Shown one piece after another: positions 25,020-34,003 of a stretch of 64,000 nucleotides of DNA (positions are counted from its first letter, which is position 1; every line of letters begins with the position of its first letter). Position numbers and translations under genes: made by a program. Location of the stretch: NCBI RefSeq assembly GCF_020442045.1, contig NZ_JAGRLA010000025.1, forward strand, positions 1-64,000, in the 5' to 3' direction. The notes below the pieces were generated by a model. The model was given only the letters and a program-made list of their open reading frames with translations. It did no database searches and had not been told where the DNA came from. Source of the DNA: Bauldia sp. GTDB taxonomy: Bacteria > Pseudomonadota > Alphaproteobacteria > Rhizobiales > Kaistiaceae.

Positions 25020-26978
25020 ATGACACGCGCGGCCACATCCGGTCACGGATCGATCGACTGGTACATCAAGCGACTGCGCAGCATGGGGCCGCGGGAGATC
25101 CTTCACCGCGTCTCCGAGCGGGCGAAGAAATCCGCGTCGCGCCGTCGTCACCAGGGCTGGGCGCCCTTTGTCGACGTGGCGACGACGCTGCCGGTCCTGC
25201 CGTCGATCCGCGAGGCCGCCTCGTCCGCCGACAACGAGACCCGGGAGGCGATCCGCAGGGCCGCGGGAGCGGTCCTCGATGGCCGCTTCGAGGCGCTCGG
25301 CGCGGCGTGGCCGAAACGCGCGCCGGAGGCACTCTTTCCCGCCGACATCTGGCGGCTCGACCCGGTGACCGGCGGCCTTTGGCCGGGCAAGGACGTCTAC
25401 ACCTTCGATATCGGCTACCGGCGCGAGCGAACCCTCGGCGACGTCAAGTATGTCTGGGAATTCCAGCGGCTCCAGTTCCTGCAGCCACTGGCCGCGTCCG
25501 TCTGCCTGACCGGCGACGCGACGGCGCTCGCGGCGATCGAAGAGGCGATCGCGAGCTGGTATGAAGCCAATCCGCCATTCATGGGTATCGCCTGGAATTC
25601 CGGAATCGAGCTGGCGCTTCGCGCGATCAGCCTGCTCCTGGTCACCTCGCTTTGCGGCGAGGCCCTGTCGGCGGAGACCGTCACCAGGGTCCGTACCATC
25701 CTCGGCGCGCACGCCTATTGGCTCGCCCGCTTCCCCTCGCGCTTCTCATCCGCCAACAACCACCTGATCGCGGAGCTTGCCGGCGAATTCCTGATCGCGG
25801 TGGCGATGCCCGGCCTGGCGAAGCCGGCGGCAAGCGCGCGGGCTGCAGGCGCCGGCCTGGCGCGGGAGATACTCGACCAGATACTGCCCGACGGGGTCGG
25901 CGCGGAGCAGTCGCCGACCTATGCCGCGTTCAGCGTCGAGCTTGTGCTGCTCGCCGCCAAGGTCGGTCGCGCGGCGGGCCACCCGTTGCCGCGGGAGGCC
26001 GATGAGCGGCTCGCGCGCTTCATTGATTTCGTCGCGTGGATCGCCAATCCGGACGGCACGCTGCCGGCGATCGGCGACGACGACGAGGGGCGGGTGATCG
26101 CGCTCGGCGGCCCCGAACCGGGATATGCCACCTCGGTCGCCTCGGGCGCAGCGGGCTATCTCGGCGTGCCTGGCCCCGTCGCGAAGGACGCGACCCTGCG
26201 TGGCGCCGTGTTCGGCCCGCCCGCGGCCGTGCTCGCCGCGCCGTCCGGCCTGCACACGTTCGACACAGGCGGCTATTCCGTCTTTCGTGGAGAGCAGGGG
26301 GCAAAGGAGATCCTGCTGGTCCTCGATCACGGGCCGCTCGGCTACCTGTCGATCGCGGCCCATGGTCATGCCGACGCGCTATCGGTGATCCTGTCGATCG
26401 ATGGCGAGCCGGTGCTCGTCGATCCGGGCACCTTCGCCTATCACGCCGGCGGCGCCTGGCGGGACTGGTTCCGGGGCACGCGGGCGCATAACACGCTGGC
26501 GGTCGGCGACGCCGACCAGAGCATCATTGCCGGGGCGTTCAACTGGTCCCACAAGGCCAGGGCGAAGCTCGACGAGCGCATCGAGGGAGCCGAATGGCGG
26601 CTTCGGGCGTCCCATGACGGTTATCAGGGGCGTTTCGGCAAGCGCCACGAGCGGATGCTGGCGGCGGCGGCCGACGGCATTCACATCGTCGACCGGCTGA
26701 TCGGGCCGGGCGGGGCGGCCGACGCCGAGGTCACTTTCCAGCTTGCGGCGGAGCTCAAAGCCAAGGTCGACGGGAAGGCCGTCTCGGTCACCGGGGCGCG
26801 CGGGACGGTCTTGCGGATCGTCTGCCCGGACGATGCCGTCTCGATCGCGCGGGGTGGCGAGGAGGCGTCCGGCGGCGGCTGGGTGTCGCCATCCTTCGGA
26901 ACCAGGCAGCCGGCCGACCGAATCTCATGGCGCGGGCGCGTCGGCGAAGAAGGCGTTCGCTTCCTGCTGGAGATATGA
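25020..26978 (+). CDS. Heparinase II/III family polysaccharide lyase-like protein
   Basis: A 652-residue protein of the heparinase II/III (alginate lyase-related) superfamily, which cleaves uronic-acid polysaccharides by beta-elimination. It has the expected N-terminal alpha/alpha toroid with the segments WEFQRLQFL, ANNHLIAELAGEFL and EQSPTYAAFSVEL, and the C-terminal beta-sandwich domain beginning GPLGYLSIAAHGHADALS and DPGTFAYHAG, followed by FRGTRAHNTLAV. The histidines and tyrosine of these motifs fit the catalytic set. No signal peptide is evident at the chosen start, so it may act in the cytoplasm or be exported by another route. Related proteins occur in many exopolysaccharide operons, where they are thought to edit the polymer. 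An ATG at 25020 preceded by GAGG supports the start. Confidence 0.9.
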   Translation: MTRAATSGHGSIDWYIKRLRSMGPREILHRVSERAKKSASRRRHQGWAPFVDVATTLPVLPSIREAASSADNETREAIRRAAGAVLDGRFEALGAAWPKRAPEALFPADIWRLDPVTGGLWPGKDVYTFDIGYRRERTLGDVKYVWEFQRLQFLQPLAASVCLTGDATALAAIEEAIASWYEANPPFMGIAWNSGIELALRAISLLLVTSLCGEALSAETVTRVRTILGAHAYWLARFPSRFSSANNHLIAELAGEFLIAVAMPGLAKPAASARAAGAGLAREILDQILPDGVGAEQSPTYAAFSVELVLLAAKVGRAAGHPLPREADERLARFIDFVAWIANPDGTLPAIGDDDEGRVIALGGPEPGYATSVASGAAGYLGVPGPVAKDATLRGAVFGPPAAVLAAPSGLHTFDTGGYSVFRGEQGAKEILLVLDHGPLGYLSIAAHGHADALSVILSIDGEPVLVDPGTFAYHAGGAWRDWFRGTRAHNTLAVGDADQSIIAGAFNWSHKARAKLDERIEGAEWRLRASHDGYQGRFGKRHERMLAAAADGIHIVDRLIGPGGAADAEVTFQLAAELKAKVDGKAVSVTGARGTVLRIVCPDDAVSIARGGEEASGGGWVSPSFGTRQPADRISWRGRVGEEGVRFLLEI

Positions 26979-27000
26979 CCTCCGGCCGCGGGTGTCGAGC

Positions 27001-28467
27001 CTAGTGGGCGTTCCGCCGCGCGGTCGGGGAGAAGATCGTCAGGATGACGATCCACACGTCGAGGAACAGCGACCAGTTGTCGATGTAATAGAGATCATGC
27101 GCGGTGCGGCCCTCGATCATCTCCTGGGTGGAGGTTTCGCCGCGGAAGCCGTTGACCTGGGCCCAGCCGGTGATGCCCGGCTTGATCCGCTGGCGGTGGG
27201 CATAGGTGGCCAGCCGGCTCGACAGCTCGTTGTCGTGCGACACCGCGTGCGGCCGCGGTCCGACGAGGCTCATCTCCCCGACGAAGACGTTGAAGAGCTG
27301 TGGCAGTTCGTCGATGCTGAAGGCGCGCAGGTAGCGGCCGACGCGGGTGACGCGCGCATCGCCACGGGTCGCCTGGCGGATGTCCCAGCCGCTTTCCATC
27401 ACGCTCATGGTACGGAACTTCCAGATCATGAAGATGTCGCCGTTGAAGCCGCGCCGCGCCTGCCGGTAGAAGACCGGACCGTCGCTGTCGAGACGGATGA
27501 TCGCGGCGATGATCAGGAAGAAGGGCGCGAGCACGAGCAAGCCCAGGCCCGACAGGACGAGGTCCATCGTCCGCTTGGCGAAGACGCCGGCGTCGCTCAG
27601 CGGCTTGCGCATGAAGCGCAGGGCGTTGTTCGGGCCGATGGCGACCACGTCGACGAAGTTCAGCGGTGTCTGGGGGGTCACCGGGGCATAGGCGAAGTTG
27701 AGCGCGAAGCGGCGAAGCGCGGCGAAGAGCGGCTGCATCCCGCTGACGCTGAAATTGTCGCCGACGAAGATGACGTAGCTCGCGCCGAGCCGCATGGCGT
27801 CGGCGGCGAAGTCGGCCAGCGGTTCCTCACGGGGAATGCCGTGCCCGTCAAGGGTGTCGTCGAGGTAAAGGACGTTGGTCAGCCGGTAGCCATAGTGGGA
27901 CAGATGCCCATTCAGCAGGAAGCCGACGACATCAATCCGCCTGCCGACGACGGCGACTCTCTGGAAGGTCAGCTCGCCGCTTCGCATGCGGCTGGTCGAG
28001 ACCGAACGGATGAGGTTCCGCATGCCGATCAGGACCGGGATGCCGATCAGGTATCCGGATGTCAGAGAGACGCGTGACAGGTCGCCGATATAGCCGCCGA
28101 GGAAGGTGAGAAACAGCACGGTGGCGAAGGCACCGGTCCAGCTTACCAGGCTGCTCGGCAGCGTGGCGCCGGTCTGCTGTCCGAAGTCGAGGAACCGGCT
28201 GCAGGCCGCGGCGGCGAAGCCGCCGTAGATGATGCCCACCGTGGCGGCGAAGACCAGATAGGTCGACCATGAAAACGATGCCGGCTGCACGTCGAGGATA
28301 ATGTAGTGGTACAGGAACGCAGTCGATATCACGCATATCGCCGAAGTTGATCCTTCGATTAACGATACAATTGAGCAATACAGCAAACGACCTGCATTGG
28401 TGCCATGTAACGCTGCCTCGATGAAGGGGCGATGTTCGATTCTTTTGCTATTCTGCGTGGTGGACAT
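27001..28467 (-). CDS. Exopolysaccharide phosphoglycosyl transferase (polyprenyl glycosylphosphotransferase)
   Basis: A 488-residue membrane enzyme of the WbaP/ExoY-type polyisoprenyl-phosphate hexose-1-phosphate transferase group; it starts a repeat unit by moving a sugar phosphate onto undecaprenyl phosphate. About four N-terminal membrane helices and a Rossmann-like middle domain (VAVVGRRIDVVGFLL) precede the catalytic bacterial sugar transferase domain: KRTMDLVLSGLGLLVLAP, DSDGPVFYRQARRGFNG, IWKFRTM, SIDELPQLFNVFVGEMSLVGPRPH and GITGWAQVNGFRGE. All these are intact. Its upstream region (28468-28643) is notably AT-rich. It converges with the heparinase-like gene 22 bp away and lies downstream of the GT4 and AlgD-like genes on the same strand, probably with its own promoter given the 176-bp gap. 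Confidence 0.95.
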   Translation of the reverse strand: MSTTQNSKRIEHRPFIEAALHGTNAGRLLYCSIVSLIEGSTSAICVISTAFLYHYIILDVQPASFSWSTYLVFAATVGIIYGGFAAAACSRFLDFGQQTGATLPSSLVSWTGAFATVLFLTFLGGYIGDLSRVSLTSGYLIGIPVLIGMRNLIRSVSTSRMRSGELTFQRVAVVGRRIDVVGFLLNGHLSHYGYRLTNVLYLDDTLDGHGIPREEPLADFAADAMRLGASYVIFVGDNFSVSGMQPLFAALRRFALNFAYAPVTPQTPLNFVDVVAIGPNNALRFMRKPLSDAGVFAKRTMDLVLSGLGLLVLAPFFLIIAAIIRLDSDGPVFYRQARRGFNGDIFMIWKFRTMSVMESGWDIRQATRGDARVTRVGRYLRAFSIDELPQLFNVFVGEMSLVGPRPHAVSHDNELSSRLATYAHRQRIKPGITGWAQVNGFRGETSTQEMIEGRTAHDLYYIDNWSLFLDVWIVILTIFSPTARRNAH

Positions 28468-28643
28468 CGGATGTATTCCGAGAAATTCCTATCCGATGAA
28501 TACGCTGTTTAAATCAAATCTTAAAGATTTTTTCGCGGTTTGGGTTAACCGGGGAAGGCGGTCCGATCGCGGCCCGGAGGCGCGGAAAACCGGCCTGGAA
28601 TACCTGGCCACCAACGCCCTTCGCGGCGACGCCAAGGCTGCAT

Positions 28644-29876
28644 TCAGGTGACGGGGAGATCGACCGACGACCCCTTTTGCGGGGTGGAGAGAAGCTCGTC
28701 GTAGAGCGCCAGCAGCTTCGGCGCCTCGTGCGACCAGGCGAGCACCGTCTCGACCCGCTCGCGGCCGATCTGGCCCATCCGCGCCCGCTGCTCGGGATCG
28801 TCGAGCAGCGCGACGACCTTGTCGCCGAAGTCGTCGGGGTCGGTGGCGTAGAGCGAGGACTCGCCGGCCGAGAAGCGTCCTTCCGCCAGGTCGTACTGGA
28901 CCTGCGGCTTGCCGAGGGCCATGTACTCCATCACCTTGTTCATGGTTGATTTGTCGTTCATCGCGCAGGGCCGATCCGGATTGACACAGACCTCCGCCGT
29001 CGAGAGGGCCGAGAAGAGGTCGTCGTCGGAGCACCTGCCGGTGAAGGTGACGAACGCCTCCAGCCCGCGCTGCCCGGCATTCGACCTGATTTCCGCCAGC
29101 GCCGGACCATCGCCGCAGACGACGAACTGGATGTCGGAGCGCTCGAGGCGACGGACCACGTGCTCGACGGAATCGAGCAAGAGGTCGAGTCCTTCCTGGT
29201 GGCCGATCACGCCGACATAGCCGACGAGGAAGCGGCGGCCTTGCTTCCAACGGCCATCGTCGGGCGGTACGGTCCTGACGCGCTTCAGGTTCGGGCCGGA
29301 GCGGACCACGTGAACCCTGTCCGGCGCCATGCCGCCGCGCTCAATGGCGATCCGCCGGTAGCTCTCGTTCGTGGCTATCGAACGGTCGGCGGTGCGGAAG
29401 GAGAGGCGTTCCAGCCAGATCATCATCCGCCAGAAGAAGTCTCGCCGGCCGAATTTCGCTTCATAGAGCTCGGGATTGATGTCGTGCTGATCGAAGACGA
29501 AGCGCTTGCCGAACAGCTTGTAGAAGCCGCCGATCAGGAAGATGGTGTCCGGCGGGTTGCATGCCTGGAGGACGTCGAAGCCGCGCTGCCAAAGCACCTT
29601 CAGCGACAGGACGAATTCGAAGAAGAGCGCGGTTGCATATTCAAGCGCATAGCCGAGCGCGCCATTGGCCTCGATCGGCAGGGGATGGCGGTAGATGTGA
29701 ATGCCGTCGATTACCTCGTGTGAGGCGGCGGCATCCTTCCGCTTCGGACAGATCACCGAGACCTCGTAGCCGGCGGCGCGCAGCGTGGTCGCCTCGGACC
29801 AGACGCGGCGATCGAAGGGAACCGGAAGGTTCTCGACGATGATCAGGATGCGGCCCTGGCTACCACGCGATGCCAT
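28644..29876 (-). CDS. GT4-type glycosyltransferase
   Basis: A 410-residue GT-B fold glycosyltransferase of family 4, adding a sugar to the lipid-linked exopolysaccharide repeat unit at the cytoplasmic face. The N-terminal acceptor domain begins with ILIIVENLPVPFDRRVWSEA, a pattern seen in exopolysaccharide GT4 enzymes, and the C-terminal nucleotide-sugar domain has FLVGYVGVIGHQEGLDLLL, VVCGDGPALAE and the ExnxxMNKVMEYMALGKP variant of the donor-binding motif. Sugar specificity cannot be read. Its start overlaps the end of the AlgD-like gene by 17 bp, so the pair form an operon. The gap before the phosphoglycosyl transferase gene downstream is 176 bp. Confidence 0.93.
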   Translation of the reverse strand: MASRGSQGRILIIVENLPVPFDRRVWSEATTLRAAGYEVSVICPKRKDAAASHEVIDGIHIYRHPLPIEANGALGYALEYATALFFEFVLSLKVLWQRGFDVLQACNPPDTIFLIGGFYKLFGKRFVFDQHDINPELYEAKFGRRDFFWRMMIWLERLSFRTADRSIATNESYRRIAIERGGMAPDRVHVVRSGPNLKRVRTVPPDDGRWKQGRRFLVGYVGVIGHQEGLDLLLDSVEHVVRRLERSDIQFVVCGDGPALAEIRSNAGQRGLEAFVTFTGRCSDDDLFSALSTAEVCVNPDRPCAMNDKSTMNKVMEYMALGKPQVQYDLAEGRFSAGESSLYATDPDDFGDKVVALLDDPEQRARMGQIGRERVETVLAWSHEAPKLLALYDELLSTPQKGSSVDLPVT

Positions 29877-31173
29877 CGTAGTCCCGCTCCCCGGCTTTGG
29901 CGGTCGGCAGGCGCGCCATATCCAGTAGAATTTGTCCAGGCTTCATGGCGGTGGCGATCGCGTCATATTCCGGCGCGCGATTGGTCGCGACGATGATCTG
30001 CGAATGCGCGACGATCTCCTGGATGCTCGGTACGATCAGCTCCGCGACATGGGGAATGGCGTTCATCAGATAGGCGCGATTGGCGCCGACCAGCCGCGCC
30101 AGCGAGACGTTGCGATCGAAGACGCGGATGTCGCAGCCCTTGCCGATCAGCCGCTCGACGAGCTCCAGATAGGGGCTCTCGCGAAGATCGTCGGTTCCGG
30201 CCTTGAAGGAGAAGCCGAGGAATCCGATCTTCTTCTTGTGATGCGCCAGAACCCAGTCGAGGGCCCTTTCGACCTGGAGCTTGTTGGAGGGGATGAGTGA
30301 GCGCAGGAGCGGCGCCTCGACGTTGTTCTCCGAGGCGAAGGCATTGATCGCCCTGACGTCCTTGGGCAGGCAGGAGCCGCCAAAGGCGAAACCCGGCAGC
30401 AGGTAGGCGGGCGAGATGTTGAGCTTCCGGTCCGAGAAGAAGATATTCATGAGCTCGTGGCTGTCGACGCCGGCGGCCTTGCCGATGTTGCCGATCTCGT
30501 TGCCGAAAGCGACCTTCACCGCGTGCCAGGCATTGTCGGTATATTTGACCAGCTCGGCGATCCTCGGCGCGGTGACGAAGCGCTCGCCCGGCAAGCCGTC
30601 ATAGAGCTCGAGAAGCCGCTCGCGGGTCGTCTCGTCGAGGGCGCCGATCACGGTCTTGGCGGGATCGTTGAAATCCGCGACCGCTGTACCTTCGCGCATG
30701 AATTCCGGGTTGGAGGCGGCGCCGAAGCCGACACCGAGCTTCTTGCCGGATCCGGCTTCGACCGCCGGGACCACCAGCTCCTCCAACGTCCCCGGCAGGG
30801 TGGTCGAGCGGATGACGATGGAGTGATATGTGCCCTTGTTGGCTATCGCCGCGCCGATGCTGGCGGCGACTTCCCGGATCGCCGTGAGATCGAGCGAACC
30901 GTTCGGCCGCGACGGTGTGCCGACGCAGATCAGCGAGATATCGGAGTTCGCGATCGCTTCCTCGGTGGAGGTCGTCGCGCGCAGGCGCCCGGCGGCGACG
31001 TTGTCCGCCACCAGGATGTCGATATCCTTCTCGATAATCGGCGTCTTGCCGGCGGAGACCAGGGAAACCTTCGTGTCGTTGAGATCGCAGCCGATCACCT
31101 GGTTGCCCCGCTGTGCCAGGGCGGCGGAGCAGACCGTGCCGACATAGCCGAGACCGAATACGGAGATGTTCAT
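29860..31173 (-). CDS. algD: Nucleotide-sugar 6-dehydrogenase, closest in look to GDP-mannose dehydrogenase AlgD
   Basis: A 437-residue NAD-dependent dehydrogenase that oxidises a nucleotide hexose to the uronic acid. From the ATG at 31173 it opens MNISVFGLGYVGTVCSAALA and has the family motifs: CVGTPSRPNGSLDL, SNPEFMREGTAV, the region with KYTDNAWHAVKVAF, the catalytic cysteine in GFAFGGSCLPKD and SFKAGTDDLRESP. Phrasing such as FGxGxCLPKD, RESPYLELVERLIGKG and IFDRNV-like VFDRNVSLAR resembles Pseudomonas AlgD more than UDP-glucose dehydrogenase, so the product may be GDP-mannuronate; UDP-glucuronate remains possible. No alginate polymerase (Alg8/Alg44) is present, so the uronic acid probably enters a heteropolymer made by the Wzx/Wzy route. 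The start is chosen for its GAGG site and family N-terminus. Confidence 0.85.
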   Translation of the reverse strand: MNISVFGLGYVGTVCSAALAQRGNQVIGCDLNDTKVSLVSAGKTPIIEKDIDILVADNVAAGRLRATTSTEEAIANSDISLICVGTPSRPNGSLDLTAIREVAASIGAAIANKGTYHSIVIRSTTLPGTLEELVVPAVEAGSGKKLGVGFGAASNPEFMREGTAVADFNDPAKTVIGALDETTRERLLELYDGLPGERFVTAPRIAELVKYTDNAWHAVKVAFGNEIGNIGKAAGVDSHELMNIFFSDRKLNISPAYLLPGFAFGGSCLPKDVRAINAFASENNVEAPLLRSLIPSNKLQVERALDWVLAHHKKKIGFLGFSFKAGTDDLRESPYLELVERLIGKGCDIRVFDRNVSLARLVGANRAYLMNAIPHVAELIVPSIQEIVAHSQIIVATNRAPEYDAIATAMKPGQILLDMARLPTAKAGERDYDGIAW

Positions 31174-31467
31174 CTGATGCCTCATTTGTCCCAACATCCG
31201 GTTCCACCGCGAGGCGGTCCGGCGTCAGTAGAAATCTCGGCCAATTCTTACTGTTCGCGTCCGGCCATGTCTCATTTTATCGAAAATTAGAGTAAATATC
31301 GGTATCTAAAATTGTATGTATTAAGCTTAATGCGTTGCTGGTTGCCTTATTTTCTTTGTCTGGAAACATATGAAGCGGGATATGGCGGGGCGGCCCGGAT
31401 ATCGCGTAACCGCGAATGCGCCGGATTCGCCAGGAGATCCGGAACCGTCGAAGAGGCATGGAGTGCG
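31174..31467. promoter_or_regulatory. AT-rich divergent control region (algD-like / lyase-like)
   Basis: This 294-bp gap separates the divergently transcribed AlgD-like and lyase-like genes. The part 31250-31380 is much richer in A+T than the surrounding 66%-GC-looking DNA and contains the perfect 12-bp palindrome ATTAAGCTTAAT at 31320-31331. It must hold both promoters; I could not assign clear -35/-10 pairs. Confidence 0.4.
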
Positions 31468-32190
31468 ATGCTGACGCGTTTGTTTGCCGGCTTCTTCGCG
31501 GCGACGCTGGTCGCGGGGGCGGCGCTGGCCGGCCCGCCCAACGGCAGCGTGATCCTGGTCGGTTCCGACGACGGGCCGTCCGGCCGGCCGTTCCGGCAGG
31601 TATTCGGTGTCCAGAACGCCGACAGACCGTGGAGCCTGGAGGTTCTCGCCCCGGACGCCTTGCGGTTCGAGATCGCGCCGGGCGATCGCTGGGGCCGGGA
31701 TGCCGCCGGGCCGGAGAGAAGCGAGATCGCCGGATCGGTGATCTATCCGCCGGGCCAGGAAATCCGCGTCGGCTACGACATCACGATCGAGGAGGGGGCG
31801 GCCAATACGGCGCGCTGGCTTGTGGTCGGACAGTTTCACGCCGACGACAAGCGGACATCGCCGCCCTTGGCGTTTGAAATGCGCGGCGAGAAACTCGCGG
31901 TGATGATCCGCTACCGCCGCGCCGATGGCGGGATCGAGTCGCGCTACGTCCACCAGGATGAGCAGGAGCTCGAACGCGGGCGTTCCTATTCGATCCGGGT
32001 CGAGACGCGATTCAGTATGGCCGATGGTGCGCTGAAGGTCTGGCGCGACGGCGAGCAGATCGTCGATTACGCCGGTCCGCTCGGCTATGACAACGGCGTC
32101 TACTGGAAGCAAGGCATCTACCGGTCGGCGTCCGCGGAGGTGATCGCCGTGACCTATCGCAACCTCGTCATCGAGACCGGCGAGCCGTAG
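31468..32190 (+). CDS. Secreted polysaccharide-lyase-like protein (heparin lyase I/PL20 fold type)
   Basis: A 240-residue exported protein. The N-terminus from the ATG at 31468 is a signal peptide (MLTRLFAGFFAATLVAGAALAG). The mature part looks like a beta-jelly-roll of the PF14099 polysaccharide-lyase type: RPWSLEVLAPDALRFEIAPGDRWG, GPERSEIAGS, GQEIRVGYDITIE, RWLVVGQFHADD, PLAFEMRGEKLAVMIRYR and the late GPLGYDNGVYWKQGIYR segment. The RSEI-near-WxxxxQ arrangement and the YWKxGIYR ending are typical of these glucuronan/heparin lyase I relatives. It would act in the periplasm or outside, trimming the exopolysaccharide. The start is preferred over a longer TTG frame from 31312 because only this one begins with a signal peptide. 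Enzymatic activity is not proven from sequence. Confidence 0.82.
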   Translation: MLTRLFAGFFAATLVAGAALAGPPNGSVILVGSDDGPSGRPFRQVFGVQNADRPWSLEVLAPDALRFEIAPGDRWGRDAAGPERSEIAGSVIYPPGQEIRVGYDITIEEGAANTARWLVVGQFHADDKRTSPPLAFEMRGEKLAVMIRYRRADGGIESRYVHQDEQELERGRSYSIRVETRFSMADGALKVWRDGEQIVDYAGPLGYDNGVYWKQGIYRSASAEVIAVTYRNLVIETGEP

Positions 32191-32355
32191 CGAAAGACGC
32201 TCTCCCGCGGCTCTTTCCGGACACGGTGCGTGGCGGATTTCGCCTTGAAGAAACCGCTCGGATTTTAACCAACTTTTCAGCTTTGAGTTCAGCCGGACGG
32301 GATCCCGTATTACAGATTCCCCATCGAACCCGACCTCAAGACAGGGTTTCTCCCG

Positions 32356-33843
32356 GTGCACACGCTCGATAATCAAGGTCCCGTCATCGCAAAGTCCGCG
32401 ACTGTGAGGACCCGACCCTATGCGGAAAGCCGATCGGGTTCCGGCCTGATCGTCGAACGGGGGAGGCTGGTCGAAAGGCGGGCGCCCGACGGCACCATCG
32501 CAATCGATATCGGGCATCTCGGCGGCTGGCTTCGCCGGGGATTGCTGCTGATCATCCTGATGATGATCATCGGGGCGGTTGGCGGCTTCGCCTTCGCAAC
32601 GCTGATGAAGCCGAGCTACACGGTCTCGACGGACATCCTCGTCGACCCGAGCAATCTGCGGGTCGTGCAGGACGACCTCTTCCCGTCAAGCGGCCAGAAC
32701 ACATCGCAGATGTTCAATGTCGACAGCAAGGTCCGCGTCCTGACCTCGCGCAATGTCCTCGAGCGTGTCGTGTCGCGGCTCGGACTCGCGAATGACGAGG
32801 AATTCGTCGACACGACGCCGTCCTTCCTCGCGAGCCTTCTCGGCAAGACCGGGCCGACGGGCCGACCGGAGGACATTGCGGTGATGTCGCTCGCCGAGCA
32901 CATCAAGGCGACCCGCGACGAGCGGTCCTTCGTCGTCACGCTCGCGGTATCCTCGGAGGATCCGCAGAAAGCCATCCGCATCTCGGACGCGATCGCCAAG
33001 GCGTTCCAGGAGGAACTGGCGCTGGCGGAATCGGAAGGCGCCGCGCGGACCGCGGAGTCGCTCAACGGCCGTCTCGCGGTCCTGCAGGAGGAAGTCCACA
33101 AGGCGGAAGAGGCGGTGGCGTCCTTCAAGAACGAGCATGGGCTCCAGTCGAGTGGCAACGAGCTGGCCAGCACCCGCGAGATGACGGACCTCAATGCGTT
33201 GAAGGTCGCGGCACAGGGGCGGCTGATCGAGGCAAGGGCCCGCTACGAGGCGCTGGTGTCGGACGCCGCCGATCCCAATGGCAACACGGCGGTGCTCCAG
33301 TCGGAGACGATCGCGGCGCTGAAGGCACAGCAGGCGCTGCTGGTGCAGCGCGGCGCCGATGTCCTGAATTACGGTCCGCGCCATCCCGAACGGCTCGCGC
33401 TGGAGCGCCAGCTCGCCGATATCAAGCAGGCGATCGACGCGGAGACCAAGCGCATCGTCGAGGCGGCGAAGACGGAGCTCGACCAGGCCGAAGCGACGCT
33501 CGCCGCACTGACGGCACGCGCCGAGGACAGCCGCTCGGTCGTCGCGACGGATACCGGCGCGGAGGTCCGGCTCCGCGCGCTGGAACGCGACGCAGCGGCC
33601 AAGGCGTCCGTCTACGAGGCCTACCTTGCCCGCGCCCGCGAGATCACCGAGCGGGAGCGGCTGGACACCACCAACATCCGCGTCATCTCGACCGCGGTGC
33701 CGCCGACGAAGCGAAGCTGGCCGCCGAGCACATCCATTTCGATCGCTGCCGGCGCCCTTTGCGGTCTCGCCCTTGGCGCGCTGTTTGTCATCCTTGGCGG
33801 GCTCGCGCGGGACATGCGGCGCGTCCAGCGCTCCGTTCCCTGA
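32356..33843 (+). CDS. Polysaccharide co-polymerase (Wzz/GNVR type) without kinase domain
   Basis: A 495-residue inner-membrane chain-length regulator. After a 60-residue cytoplasmic N-terminus it has a first membrane helix (GLLLIILMMIIGAVGGFAFATL), a Wzz domain (PSYTVSTDILVDP, SKVRVLTSRNVLERVV), a long periplasmic coiled-coil (about residues 210-440) and a GNVR-like end leading to the second helix (SISIAAGALCGLALGALFVIL) after the proline-rich TAVPPTKRSWPP. The protein stops about 15 residues later, so the C-terminal BY-kinase domain found in ExoP/Wzc is absent, and no separate kinase gene is in the window. Translation starts at a GTG at 32356. It is followed by the flippase gene on the same strand. 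Confidence 0.92.
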   Translation: MHTLDNQGPVIAKSATVRTRPYAESRSGSGLIVERGRLVERRAPDGTIAIDIGHLGGWLRRGLLLIILMMIIGAVGGFAFATLMKPSYTVSTDILVDPSNLRVVQDDLFPSSGQNTSQMFNVDSKVRVLTSRNVLERVVSRLGLANDEEFVDTTPSFLASLLGKTGPTGRPEDIAVMSLAEHIKATRDERSFVVTLAVSSEDPQKAIRISDAIAKAFQEELALAESEGAARTAESLNGRLAVLQEEVHKAEEAVASFKNEHGLQSSGNELASTREMTDLNALKVAAQGRLIEARARYEALVSDAADPNGNTAVLQSETIAALKAQQALLVQRGADVLNYGPRHPERLALERQLADIKQAIDAETKRIVEAAKTELDQAEATLAALTARAEDSRSVVATDTGAEVRLRALERDAAAKASVYEAYLARAREITERERLDTTNIRVISTAVPPTKRSWPPSTSISIAAGALCGLALGALFVILGGLARDMRRVQRSVP

Positions 33844-34003
33844 GAGACACGGCGATGCTCCCCGGAACGGATGGCGGCGGCCGACTGCCAGGATGTCCGG
33901 CCGTGCCTGAATCGACCGCCGGAGCCGATATCGCGTGGAACGCCCGCGCGGCGTCGGCATTTGTCGGGAAGGTCTGCCCCGACCATGGGAATGCGGGGAC
34001 AAG

